This document shows, piece after piece, positions 15,781 to 24,049 of a DNA stretch of 40,062 bases. Location: positions 1 to 40,062 of the forward strand of contig JACKNX010000026.1 in NCBI GenBank assembly GCA_024234635.1. The letters run 5' to 3'. The translations under genes were made by a program, and so were the position numbers. Positions within the stretch are counted from its first letter, which is position 1. Every line of letters begins with the position of its first letter. The DNA comes from Pseudomonadales bacterium (GTDB lineage Bacteria; Pseudomonadota; Gammaproteobacteria; Pseudomonadales; Azotimanducaceae). The notes beneath the pieces were generated by a model. That model did not search any database, was not told where the DNA came from, and saw nothing but the letters and a program-made list of their open reading frames with translations.

Positions 15781-16992
15781 ATGAAACCATCGCTTCACCG
15801 GGCCGGTCCGGCGCGTTACCTCGTGCCGTTCGTGGCGGCGCTCATCGGTATCGGGCCGCTATCCATCGACGCCTACCTGCCAGCGCTACCGGCAATGGCA
15901 GCGGCGCTTGGAAGCGACATCGCCGCCGCCAACGTTACGGTGAGCACCTATCTGGTGGGTTATGCGGTGGGACAGCTGTTCGGCGGGCCCATTTCCGATC
16001 AGATCGGTCGCATGCGGGTCGCCATCGGCGGGCTGGCGCTGTTCACCGTGGCGTCGCTTGTCATCGTGCTGGCGGGCAGCATGGCGCAGGTTCAGGTTCT
16101 GCGTGCGGTACAGGCCGTGGGCGGCGGCTTTGCCACTGTCGTGGCGATGGCCATGATCCGCGACTCGTACCCGCCAGCCGAAGCGGCCAGGCGGTATCCG
16201 CTGGTCATGCTCATCCTGCTCGGCGCGCCGCTGTTTGCGCCGGCCATCGGCGCCGGCCTGCTGCATGTGGGCTGGGAGTCCATCTTCGTGCTGCTGGCGA
16301 TCTATGCCGTAGTGATCGCGGTGTTGTTTCCGCTGGTGGGTGAAACGGTGAAGGAAACCGTTCGCTGGCCGCGGCTTGGCGCCATCGTGCCGCAATATCT
16401 GGCGGTACTGACGCACCGGGTCGGCGGGCGGCTGTTGCCGTTGCGTTATGTGTTCACGCAGGGTCTGGTCACGGCCGTGACGATGATCTTCATCACCAAC
16501 TCGGCCTTCATCTATCTCGAGCACTACGCGGTGGGCAGCGATCGGTTCGTTCTCTACTTCGGGGCCAACATCGTGGTGATGATGGCGTTTTCCTTCGCCA
16601 CGTCGCGACTGGTCGGGCGGGTGGCGCCGTTCGTGCTGTTTCGTACCGGCAGGGCGGTTCAGTTCGTCATGCTGCTCGCATTGACGTTACTGGTGCTCTG
16701 GGACGATCCGCCGACCCGCTGGTTCACCCCCATGCTGGCGCTGGGAATTGGCGCTTCCGGCATGATCGGCCCGTCGGTATCGGCGCTCTATCTGTCCATG
16801 TTCGATCGGCTGGCGGGGAGCGCATCCTCACTGCTGGCGACGGCGAGCTTTGTCTTCGGCGGCTTTCTGGGCGCCGTCTCGTCCTACCTGCACGATGGCA
16901 CGCTGCGGCCCGCGATGCTGACCATGCTGGGCGCGGTGGTGATCGCCAACCTCGTGGCGCTGGGCATTCCCCGACCGGTGGCCGATCACTGA
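15781..16992 (+). CDS. Bcr/CflA-family MFS drug efflux transporter
   Basis: The 403-residue inner-membrane protein has about twelve hydrophobic segments. Its N-terminus carries the Bcr/CflA-type signature PLSIDAYLPALPAMAAALG, and the first cytoplasmic loop has GGPISDQIGRMRV, the MFS motif A. RAVQAVGGGFATV fits the family's fifth-helix region. Relatives export bicyclomycin, sulfonamides and other drugs by proton antiport; the substrate here is unknown. It starts seven bases after the epoxide hydrolase stop, so the two are very probably one operon. It is convergent with the MaoC gene. Confidence 0.92.
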   Translation: MKPSLHRAGPARYLVPFVAALIGIGPLSIDAYLPALPAMAAALGSDIAAANVTVSTYLVGYAVGQLFGGPISDQIGRMRVAIGGLALFTVASLVIVLAGSMAQVQVLRAVQAVGGGFATVVAMAMIRDSYPPAEAARRYPLVMLILLGAPLFAPAIGAGLLHVGWESIFVLLAIYAVVIAVLFPLVGETVKETVRWPRLGAIVPQYLAVLTHRVGGRLLPLRYVFTQGLVTAVTMIFITNSAFIYLEHYAVGSDRFVLYFGANIVVMMAFSFATSRLVGRVAPFVLFRTGRAVQFVMLLALTLLVLWDDPPTRWFTPMLALGIGASGMIGPSVSALYLSMFDRLAGSASSLLATASFVFGGFLGAVSSYLHDGTLRPAMLTMLGAVVIANLVALGIPRPVADH

Positions 16993-17025
16993 CAGGACCG
17001 GCCACCGATTGGGTCCGGCCGCGGG

Positions 17026-17493
17026 TTACATCCAGACCATGGTGATCCACTCGGCGGCCAGCGCCGGCTTGGTTTCGCCTTCGATCTCGATCGTGGCATC
17101 GTGCGTGATCTGCATGCGTCCGCCACTCTGTTCCTCGACCCCTTTCACCACAAAGCGACCGCGGATGCGCTTCCCACTCTTCACGGGCGCCATGAAACGC
17201 ACCTTGTTGTAGCCGTAGTTGACGCCCATCTTGGTGCCGGAAATACCAGGCACCGCCTGGTACGCCATCACCGGCATCATGGACAGGGTCAGCAATCCGT
17301 GGGCGATGGTGCCGCCGAACGGCGTCATCTTCGCGGCTTCGGGATTGACGTGCAGGAACATATGGTCCTCCGTCAGATCGGCGAAACGGTTGATCCGGTC
17401 CTGGTCGAGGGTGAACCAGTCGGAGACGCCGATCTCCCGGCCTGTGAAGGCACGGACTTCGTCCAGGGTCATGGTACGTGTAGGACCTTGCAT
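17026..17493 (-). CDS. MaoC-family (R)-specific enoyl-CoA hydratase-like protein
   Basis: The 155-residue hotdog-fold protein has the hydratase-2 signature: FADLTEDHMFLHVNPEAA with catalytic Asp43 and His48, followed by FGGTIAHGLLTLS. It resembles single-domain NodN/PhaJ-type proteins that hydrate trans-2-enoyl-CoA to (R)-3-hydroxyacyl-CoA. The start ATG at 17493 is supported by GGGAG (17501-17505) seven bases upstream. It is divergent from a lipoprotein / crotonase / SDR / symporter operon, and a role in the same acyl-CoA pathway is a reasonable inference. Confidence 0.92.
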   Translation of the reverse strand: MQGPTRTMTLDEVRAFTGREIGVSDWFTLDQDRINRFADLTEDHMFLHVNPEAAKMTPFGGTIAHGLLTLSMMPVMAYQAVPGISGTKMGVNYGYNKVRFMAPVKSGKRIRGRFVVKGVEEQSGGRMQITHDATIEIEGETKPALAAEWITMVWM

Positions 17494-17506
17494 GTCATTT
17501 CTCCCG

Positions 17507-17520
17507 TCAAGTTGGCTTGA
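17507..17520. promoter_or_regulatory. candidate operator in the divergent MaoC / lipoprotein gap
   Basis: An inverted repeat TCAAG-N4-CTTGA lies in the 141-bp divergent gap. It is close to the MaoC start and could bind a dimeric regulator of both units. No regulator gene is nearby, so this is a weak candidate. Confidence 0.25.
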
Positions 17521-17634
17521 TCCAGATGAGTGTGCATGATTGCCGGGAGCAGGGTGGGACTCAAGCCATCGGTGAGGGGCCGATGCGCCGGTCCGGTCAC
17601 CACCCGGCCTGGAGGAGGGACGGGAGTGAGGGAA

Positions 17635-19275
17635 ATGATGCGATATCTGCTGGTGGGACTGGCCGTTTTTCTGGCGGCCTGCGGAAAAGCCGGGGCACCC
17701 GCGACGGGAGACGCCGCGACGGCGGCTAAGTCACAGCGTGTACTGGCGGCCGGTGCACAGGTGGCCGGCGTCAATGGCCTGCACTTTGCTCCGGACGGGG
17801 CGTTGTACGCAGCTTCGGTGATCGGTTCGGAGATGGTGGTCGTGGATCCCGACAGCGGCGAGATCCGTCGCCGCTATGGTGCCGCGGATGGCGTGCACGG
17901 CCCCGATGACGTGGCGTTCGGACCGGACGGGTCGTGGTTCTGGACTTCCATCATGACGGGCGAGGTCGCGGGGTTCACCGCGGCGGGCGAACGCGTGGTG
18001 GCGGCGCAGCTCACGCCGGGGGTCAACCCGATCACCTTCAGCGACGATGGCCGCCTGTTCGTGTCGCAGTGCTTCTTTGGCACCAACCTGTACGAGGTTG
18101 ATCCGACAGGTGAGAAACCTGCGCGCCTCATCGCTGACGACCTCGGGCCTGGTTGTGGCCTCAATGGCATGGACTGGGGGCCGGACGGCCGCCTGTACGG
18201 GCCGCGCTGGTTCACCGGCGAGATCGTGCGCTTCAACGTCGATACCGGCGAGCGCGAGACGGTGGCGGATGGCTTCCGCACACCGGCCGCCGTGAAGTTC
18301 GACAGCCAGGGGCGCCTGCACGTACTGGATACCGGGCTTGGCACCGTCAATCGCCTGGAGGGGACCGAAAAAGTGGTGGTTGCCACCCTGGACCCCGGTC
18401 TCGACAACTTTGCCTTCGACCGGAACGACCGCCTGTTCGTCTCCAGCTTCGTCGACGGCTACATCGCGCGTGTCGAGCCGGACGGTCGCATCACGAAACT
18501 GCTGCCGGGCGGAATTGCGCATCCCGGCGGCGTGACGGTGGTACCGATGGGCGGTCGACCCGCGGTACTGGTGGCGGATCTGCACAGCCTGCGGGGGTTC
18601 GATCCGGATACCGGCGAGTCGCTGTTCGTGGAGCGCAACGTGCTTGGCGTCGGTGAACTCGGTAGCGTGCTGAGCGTGGCGGCTGACGGTACAAACGTCA
18701 TCCTGGCGTCATTCACCGACAATTCCGTCCGACGCTGGGACCCCGTGCAGCGCCGGAATCTCCAACGCTGGGACAACCTGGCGGCGCCGGTCGGGGCAAT
18801 TCCCTATGCGGGCGGTGTGGCGGTGGCTCTCTACGGCACGCAGAACGTCGTGCTGCTCGGCGACGGCGAGCCGCTGACGCTGGCGGCGGGCCTGGCATCG
18901 CCAACTGGTCTGGCCGTGGATGGTGACACGCTGCTGGTAAGCGATCGTGCAACCGGTCGTGTGCTGCGTATCGCCCGTGGCGGTGCACCGATTGCCGCGG
19001 AGGAAGTCGCCTCCGGGCTTGCCAACCCCGAGGGTATTCGCATGAGTGCGCATGGCCTGGTGGTGGTGGAGGGTGAGTCGGGGCGTGTCCTGCTGGTCAG
19101 GGACGGTGTGGCCCGCGAAGTGGCGAAGGTTGCGCCGGGCACCCCGCCGAGCGGTCCGGCCTCGCCGCCGTCGATGATCTTCAACGATGTGGAAGTGGCG
19201 GGCGACACGCTGTTCGTCACCAGTGAAACGGACCATGCGCTCGTGCGCGTCGATAATTTTGCGGCGGACCTCTGA
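17635..19275 (+). CDS. lipoprotein with NHL/SMP-30-like beta-propeller
   Basis: The 546-residue protein begins with a lipoprotein signal (MMRYLLVGLAVFLAAC, with LAAC as lipobox, Cys16). Repeating beta-propeller blades follow, each with patterns such as NGLHFAPDGALYAASV, DVAFGPDGSWFWTS, VKFDSQGRLHVLDTG, FAFDRNDRLFVSSF and GLAVDGDTLLVSDRATG. These resemble the NHL, SMP-30/gluconolactonase and Vgb-lyase repeats. It should sit in the periplasm, anchored to a membrane. Function may be substrate binding or a lactonase/lyase activity; catalytic residues are not clear. Start choice is between adjacent ATGs at 17635 and 17638, with GGAG/GAGGG just upstream. It leads an operon with a crotonase, an SDR and a sodium symporter. 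Confidence 0.82.
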   Translation: MMRYLLVGLAVFLAACGKAGAPATGDAATAAKSQRVLAAGAQVAGVNGLHFAPDGALYAASVIGSEMVVVDPDSGEIRRRYGAADGVHGPDDVAFGPDGSWFWTSIMTGEVAGFTAAGERVVAAQLTPGVNPITFSDDGRLFVSQCFFGTNLYEVDPTGEKPARLIADDLGPGCGLNGMDWGPDGRLYGPRWFTGEIVRFNVDTGERETVADGFRTPAAVKFDSQGRLHVLDTGLGTVNRLEGTEKVVVATLDPGLDNFAFDRNDRLFVSSFVDGYIARVEPDGRITKLLPGGIAHPGGVTVVPMGGRPAVLVADLHSLRGFDPDTGESLFVERNVLGVGELGSVLSVAADGTNVILASFTDNSVRRWDPVQRRNLQRWDNLAAPVGAIPYAGGVAVALYGTQNVVLLGDGEPLTLAAGLASPTGLAVDGDTLLVSDRATGRVLRIARGGAPIAAEEVASGLANPEGIRMSAHGLVVVEGESGRVLLVRDGVAREVAKVAPGTPPSGPASPPSMIFNDVEVAGDTLFVTSETDHALVRVDNFAADL

Positions 19276-19309
19276 GTGGCGTCCGGAAAACAGTGATTAC
19301 GGAGAAGCA

Positions 19310-20119
19310 GTGAGCAATCGATACGCCAAGTACGAAACCTTCATCGTCGACTACCCGGAGCCGCGCATCCTGCGGCTGACGTTCAACAAGCCCGAGCGGT
19401 TGAATGCGCTCGATCGGGTCGGGCACCGGGAGCTGACCTACATCTGGCGCGATGTAGACGACGATCCGGATATCGACTGCGTCATTCTCACCGGCAAGGG
19501 CAGGGCATTTTCCGCCGGCGGCGACTTCGACATGATCCAGCAGATCGTGAGCGAGGAGAACGTTCGGCACGCCATCTGGAAGGAGGCGCGGGATCTCGTC
19601 TACAACCTGATCAACTGCGGCAAGCCCATCGTTTCCGCCATCAACGGTCCCGCCGTCGGTGCCGGACTGGTGGCAGCGTTGCTGGCCGATATCTCCATCG
19701 TCGGGCGCAGCGTCAGTATCACGGACGGGCACACGCGACTGGGTGTCGCCGCCGGCGATCACGCGGTGATCATCTGGCCGCTGCTCTGCGGCATGGCCAA
19801 GGCCAAATACTACCTGCTCACCTGCGACCGCCTCAGCGGCGAGGAAGCCGAGCGCATTGGTCTGGTGTCGCTGTGCGTTGAGGACGCCGACCTCCAGGAG
19901 CGGGCGCTCTCGGTGGCGCGCGCGCTCGCCAACGGCGCGCCCAATGCCATTCGCTGGACCAAGTACGCGCTCAACAACTGGCTGCGCATGGCCGGCCCCA
20001 GTTTTGATGCGTCAACGGCGCTGGAGATGCTCGGCTTCGCCTCCAGCGAAGCGGTGGAGGGGCTGGCGGCATTGCAGGCGAAGCGGCCACCGTCGTTTCC
20101 AAAAGGTTCGCCGGTCTGA
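19310..20119 (+). CDS. crotonase (enoyl-CoA hydratase/isomerase) family protein
   Basis: The 269-residue protein has the crotonase oxyanion-hole segments AFSAGGDFD (66-74) and NGPAVGAG (112-119). When aligned to rat enoyl-CoA hydratase, both catalytic glutamates are missing: Glu144 aligns with Val121 and Glu164 with His141. The following AAGDHAVIIWPLLCG replaces the common PGAGGTQRL. It is therefore unlikely to be a standard hydratase and may be another crotonase type. The start is GTG at 19310 with GGAG (19301-19304) five bases upstream; upstream codons overlap the previous gene. It is 34 bp after the lipoprotein gene and 75 bp before an SDR gene in the same direction. Confidence 0.87.
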   Translation: MSNRYAKYETFIVDYPEPRILRLTFNKPERLNALDRVGHRELTYIWRDVDDDPDIDCVILTGKGRAFSAGGDFDMIQQIVSEENVRHAIWKEARDLVYNLINCGKPIVSAINGPAVGAGLVAALLADISIVGRSVSITDGHTRLGVAAGDHAVIIWPLLCGMAKAKYYLLTCDRLSGEEAERIGLVSLCVEDADLQERALSVARALANGAPNAIRWTKYALNNWLRMAGPSFDASTALEMLGFASSEAVEGLAALQAKRPPSFPKGSPV

Positions 20120-20194
20120 CGAACCGGTGCATTCAGGCCCGGGCACCGGATGGGCTGACCGGCATTCGCACAAATTCAGGAATCAGCAACAATC

Positions 20195-21184
20195 ATGAAA
20201 AACTTCAGCAATCGCATTGCCGTGGTGACGGGTGGCGGCACGGGCATGGGACGGGAACTGGTCATCGCGCTGGCGGCGGAGGGCTGCCACGTGGGCATGT
20301 GTGATGTTTCCGCGGACAACATGGCGGAAACGCGCCGCCTCGCGCAGGTGAAAGCACCGGCCGGTGTGCGTATCACCACGCACCTCTGTGATGTGAGCAG
20401 CGAACAGCAGATGCAGGCGTTTCGCGACGCGGTATGCGCGGAACATGCCACCGATCACATCAATCTGCTGTTCAACAACGCGGGCATTGGCGGCGGCGGC
20501 GGCTTCGTGGCCGGCGACCGGGAACTGTGGGAGCGCACCTTTGGCGTGTGCTGGTACGGCGTGTACTACGGCTGCCGCACCTTCCTGCCGTTGCTGGTGG
20601 CCTCGGAGGAAGGGCATGTCGTCAACACGAGTTCGGTGAACGGCTTCTGGGCCTCCATCGGTCCGGGCGTGGAACATACCGCGTACTGCGCGGCCAAATT
20701 TGCCGTGAAGGGTTTCACGGAGGCATTGATCACGGATCTTGCGATGAATGCTCCGCATGTGCATGCCTCCGTGGTGATGCCGGGGCATATCGGTACGTCC
20801 ATTGCACTCAATACGTCGACGGTACTCGGCCAGCGTGGGGCGCTGGAGATGACCGCCGCGGAGGTGGATGCCGTGCGCCAGCGCATGGTGGCGAGAGGTC
20901 TGCCGGTTGGCAATCTGCCGGATGAGCAGATACGTGCCGCCATGCATCAGCGGGCTATCGACTTTCGTGACAAGGCGCCGACAACGGCGGCGCAGGCCGC
21001 GAACATCATTCTCGATGGTGTGCGCGCGCAGCGGTGGCGGATTCTCGTCGGCGATGATGCCGTACGTCTGGATCGCATGGTTCGGGAGGATCCCGAGAAC
21101 GCGTACACCGTGGATTTCATGCGTCGCGTATGGGGGGAGGGACTACTGGGCGGCCTCACGCAGGCCCCCGAACAGGCCCGGTAG
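20195..21184 (+). CDS. short-chain dehydrogenase/reductase (SDR)
   Basis: This SDR has the cofactor motif TGGGTGMG (12-19), NNAG (94-97), a catalytic Ser around 146-147 (NTSSVNG) and Tyr164/Lys168 in YCAAK. At 329 residues it is longer than the usual 250-280. The extension lies in the substrate-loop and C-terminal part, from about residue 200, which includes a helical tail. CDV at 65-67 marks the adenine-binding loop. It probably oxidises or reduces a hydroxyl/keto group on the acyl or alcohol substrate handled by the neighbouring crotonase. The symporter gene starts six bases after its stop. Confidence 0.9.
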   Translation: MKNFSNRIAVVTGGGTGMGRELVIALAAEGCHVGMCDVSADNMAETRRLAQVKAPAGVRITTHLCDVSSEQQMQAFRDAVCAEHATDHINLLFNNAGIGGGGGFVAGDRELWERTFGVCWYGVYYGCRTFLPLLVASEEGHVVNTSSVNGFWASIGPGVEHTAYCAAKFAVKGFTEALITDLAMNAPHVHASVVMPGHIGTSIALNTSTVLGQRGALEMTAAEVDAVRQRMVARGLPVGNLPDEQIRAAMHQRAIDFRDKAPTTAAQAANIILDGVRAQRWRILVGDDAVRLDRMVREDPENAYTVDFMRRVWGEGLLGGLTQAPEQAR

Positions 21185-21190
21185 TGCACC

Positions 21191-22528
21191 ATGAGTAGCG
21201 CCGGCCAGTGGCGGTCACGCGGCGGATTCCTGCTGGCTGCCATCGGTTTTGCCGTCGGGCTCGGCAATATCTGGCGTTTTCCCTACATGACGGGCGAAAA
21301 CGGCGGTGGCTTGTTCGTTGCCGTCTATCTCGCCTGTGCCCTGGTCATCGGCGTGCCGGTCGTGATCGCCGAGTTGCTCATCGGCCGTCATGGCGGGGGC
21401 AGCCCACCACTGGCATTCGACCGGCTGGCCACGGACCACGGCCGCTCGGGTCGCTGGCGGCATGTCGGGCATCTGAACCTGCTGGCCGCCGTGCTCATCA
21501 CGTTTCTCTATCTGGTGGTGACTGGCTGGGTGCTGGCCTACCTCGCCCGCTCGGTCGGGGAGGGTTTTGCCGGTTTCGGTGCCCTGGCGGCGGATGCTGA
21601 ATTTTCCGCCCTGCTGGCTGACCCATCGCGCCTCGTCGGCTGGACCTGGCTGGCCCTGCTGCTCAGCATGCTGGTGATCAGAGCCGGTGTGCAACAGGGT
21701 ATCGAACGCACGGTGCTGGTTGTCATGCCGCTGTTGTTCCTCCTGTTGCTGGCGCTGGTTGCCTACAATGCCGCTGAAGGCGGATTTGGCCAGGCGGTTG
21801 ACTACCTGTTTCAGGCGGACTTCTCACACCTCACGGGCACTACCGTACTGGCGGCGATCAGTCAGGCGTTTTTCTCCATCGGTGTGGCCATGGCCGGCAT
21901 GATGACCTTCGGCGCCTATCTGCCACGCGAGATACCGTTGGTATCCTGCGCGTTGATCATTGTTCTTGCCGATACCCTCGTTGCGGTGGTGGCCGGACTG
22001 GTCATCTTCCCCATGGTGTTTGCGCAGGGGCTGGATGCAGCCGGCGGTCCCGGACTCATCTTCCAGACGTTGCCGGTGGCGTTTGCACAGATGCCGGGCG
22101 GTCATGTGGTGAGTGGCGCGTTTTTCCTCCTGTTGTCCCTTGCCGCCATAACGTCACTGGTTGGCCTGCTGGAGGCGCAGACGTCCTGGCTCATCGACAG
22201 TCGGGGCATGCAGCGAAACGGGGCTGCCGCGGTAGTCACCGCGGTCAACCTGGCCGGTAGTCTTGTCGGTGCGTTGTCCTACAACGTGTTTGCCGACGTC
22301 TCGATTGGTACTTTTAACCTCTCGACGCTGTTGGATGCACTGCCCAACCAGCTGTTGTTGCCGTTGGGCGGTATGTTCATCGCCGTGTTCGCCGGCTGGC
22401 TGCTACCGGCCGCGGTTACCCGGGAGGAAGTCCAGGGGCAGCGTTTCCACACCATCTGGCGCGCACTGATTCGCGTGGTTGCGCCGGTTGCCATCGTGGT
22501 GACGCTCGTCAGTGGAATCAGCCTCTGA
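21191..22528 (+). CDS. neurotransmitter:sodium symporter (NSS/SNF) family transporter
   Basis: The 445-residue inner-membrane protein opens with the NSS signature GFAVGLGNIWRFPYMTGENGGG, containing the unwound first helix that binds Na+ and substrate in LeuT. About eleven to twelve hydrophobic segments follow. Family members import amino acids or related amines with Na+. The close linkage (six bases) to the SDR and crotonase genes suggests uptake of the compound this operon degrades, but the substrate is inferred only by context. Dependence on Na+ agrees with a marine or saline lifestyle without proving it. It is convergent with the dacB-like gene. Confidence 0.93.
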   Translation: MSSAGQWRSRGGFLLAAIGFAVGLGNIWRFPYMTGENGGGLFVAVYLACALVIGVPVVIAELLIGRHGGGSPPLAFDRLATDHGRSGRWRHVGHLNLLAAVLITFLYLVVTGWVLAYLARSVGEGFAGFGALAADAEFSALLADPSRLVGWTWLALLLSMLVIRAGVQQGIERTVLVVMPLLFLLLLALVAYNAAEGGFGQAVDYLFQADFSHLTGTTVLAAISQAFFSIGVAMAGMMTFGAYLPREIPLVSCALIIVLADTLVAVVAGLVIFPMVFAQGLDAAGGPGLIFQTLPVAFAQMPGGHVVSGAFFLLLSLAAITSLVGLLEAQTSWLIDSRGMQRNGAAAVVTAVNLAGSLVGALSYNVFADVSIGTFNLSTLLDALPNQLLLPLGGMFIAVFAGWLLPAAVTREEVQGQRFHTIWRALIRVVAPVAIVVTLVSGISL

Positions 22529-22549
22529 TCGCTGCGGGCTGGCGCGCCA

Positions 22550-23992
22550 TCAATGGTTGTCGTGCACCCAGCGCAGGAAGGCATTCTGGAGCAGGTTGCC
22601 GGGGCCGAGATGGGCGCCCGGGGCGTTGATCAGCAGCACGGCAATCAAGCGCTCGCCGGACTTTGCCGTGACGTAACCCGCCACCGCGGAGACATCGTCA
22701 AGACGGCCGGTTTTCACGTGCATGCGTCCGGCACCCGAGGTGCCATTGAGACGGGAACGCATGGTGCCATCCATGCCTGCCAGCGCCAGCGAAGAGACGT
22801 ACTCCGGCATGTAGGAGCTTCGCCAGCCTGCCAGCAGGATCTGGGCCAGTTGTTCAGCCGACACACGGCTGTCCCGTGACAGCCCCGCGCTGTTGGCGAT
22901 GACCATGCCTTCCGTATTCACACCGTGTTCGTGCAGAACGTCGAGGATCGCCTGATGGCCTTTCTCCGGCGTGGCGGGTGCCTCATAGCGTTCGGCGCCG
23001 AGCGTGAGCTCCAGATGGCGTGTCATGACGTTGTTGGAGTACTTGTTGACCAGCCGGATGATGTCGCCGAGCGGTCGCGAGTAATGGCGGAGGAATGGTC
23101 GCCGGTTGCCCGCCGGCAGTGTGCCGCGGCGGACGGCGCCGGTGATTTCGCCGCCGAGCTCCTGCCAGTAGTGGGTGAACAGTCCCCAGGCGTAGGTGTC
23201 CGCCTGCAGCACCGTGCGGCTGATGTCGAAACGGCGGCAGCGGCTCGGGAAACTGCCGTCGAATTGCGCATCGCGGCGGGCGTCGCCGGTGATGCTCACG
23301 GCGACGCCGTACTGATAGCCCCGGCAGGGGCCGGCGGCCGCTTTCAGGCGGTTGATCACCCGCAGGTTCGGTAGTGGCGGATCGGCGCGTACCCCGATCC
23401 TGCCATCCGCCTGCGCCTGTACCGTGAACCGAACCGTATTGAAGTTCACCAGCAATGCGTTCGGCACCAGGTTGTAGGCACGGTCGGGCTGGTTGTCGAA
23501 AGCGGCAGGATCTTCCGGTGGCAGCTGGAAGTAGCTGTCATCGATGACCAGATCGCCGGTGATCCTGCGGACTCCCTTGTCGCGCAGCTCGCCTGCAATT
23601 TTCCAGACTTCCTCCACAACCAGAAACGGGTCGCCGCCGCCCTTCAGCCACAGGTCGCCAACAACCCCACCGGCCTGGATGCCACCTGGAATGAAAACGT
23701 CGGTGGCCCAGGTATGCGTTGGCCCCAGGCCGTTCAGCGCCGCGAAGGTTGTTGCCAGTTTCATGGTGGATGCGGGATTGCGCGGTGTCTGCGCGTTGAA
23801 GGCGTTCAGTGGCGCCGGATCGCCGATACGCTGCACCCACAGACTGATGGTGTCCTGCGCAACCCGCGCGCTCCGTGCCACCTGGGCGACGCCTGGCGGC
23901 ATGCCGTCGGTGCTTTGCGCCGCCGGGGACAACGGCGACAGCAGCAGAAACAGTAACGAGCACAGGCAGCGGCGTGACACATCAAATGCCAA
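22550..23992 (-). CDS. dacB: D-alanyl-D-alanine carboxypeptidase/endopeptidase (PBP4 family)
   Basis: The 480-residue protein starts with a signal peptide (LLFLLLSPLSPAAQS). The serine-peptidase S13 motifs are present: STMK at 75-78 (nucleophile Ser75), SNN at 319-321 and KTG at 427-429. The spacing between the first two motifs is long, as expected for PBP4 with its inserted domains. It should act in the periplasm, trimming peptidoglycan stem peptides and cutting cross-links. The gene follows the RND pump gene by 57 bp on the same strand but is likely an independent cell-wall gene. Confidence 0.93.
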   Translation of the reverse strand: MAFDVSRRCLCSLLFLLLSPLSPAAQSTDGMPPGVAQVARSARVAQDTISLWVQRIGDPAPLNAFNAQTPRNPASTMKLATTFAALNGLGPTHTWATDVFIPGGIQAGGVVGDLWLKGGGDPFLVVEEVWKIAGELRDKGVRRITGDLVIDDSYFQLPPEDPAAFDNQPDRAYNLVPNALLVNFNTVRFTVQAQADGRIGVRADPPLPNLRVINRLKAAAGPCRGYQYGVAVSITGDARRDAQFDGSFPSRCRRFDISRTVLQADTYAWGLFTHYWQELGGEITGAVRRGTLPAGNRRPFLRHYSRPLGDIIRLVNKYSNNVMTRHLELTLGAERYEAPATPEKGHQAILDVLHEHGVNTEGMVIANSAGLSRDSRVSAEQLAQILLAGWRSSYMPEYVSSLALAGMDGTMRSRLNGTSGAGRMHVKTGRLDDVSAVAGYVTAKSGERLIAVLLINAPGAHLGPGNLLQNAFLRWVHDNH

Positions 23993-24049
23993 GGAGAAGT
24001 CCCTGTCCGGAGCGAAGCGCGCATGCTACCGCTAAACCGTGTTGAAACG

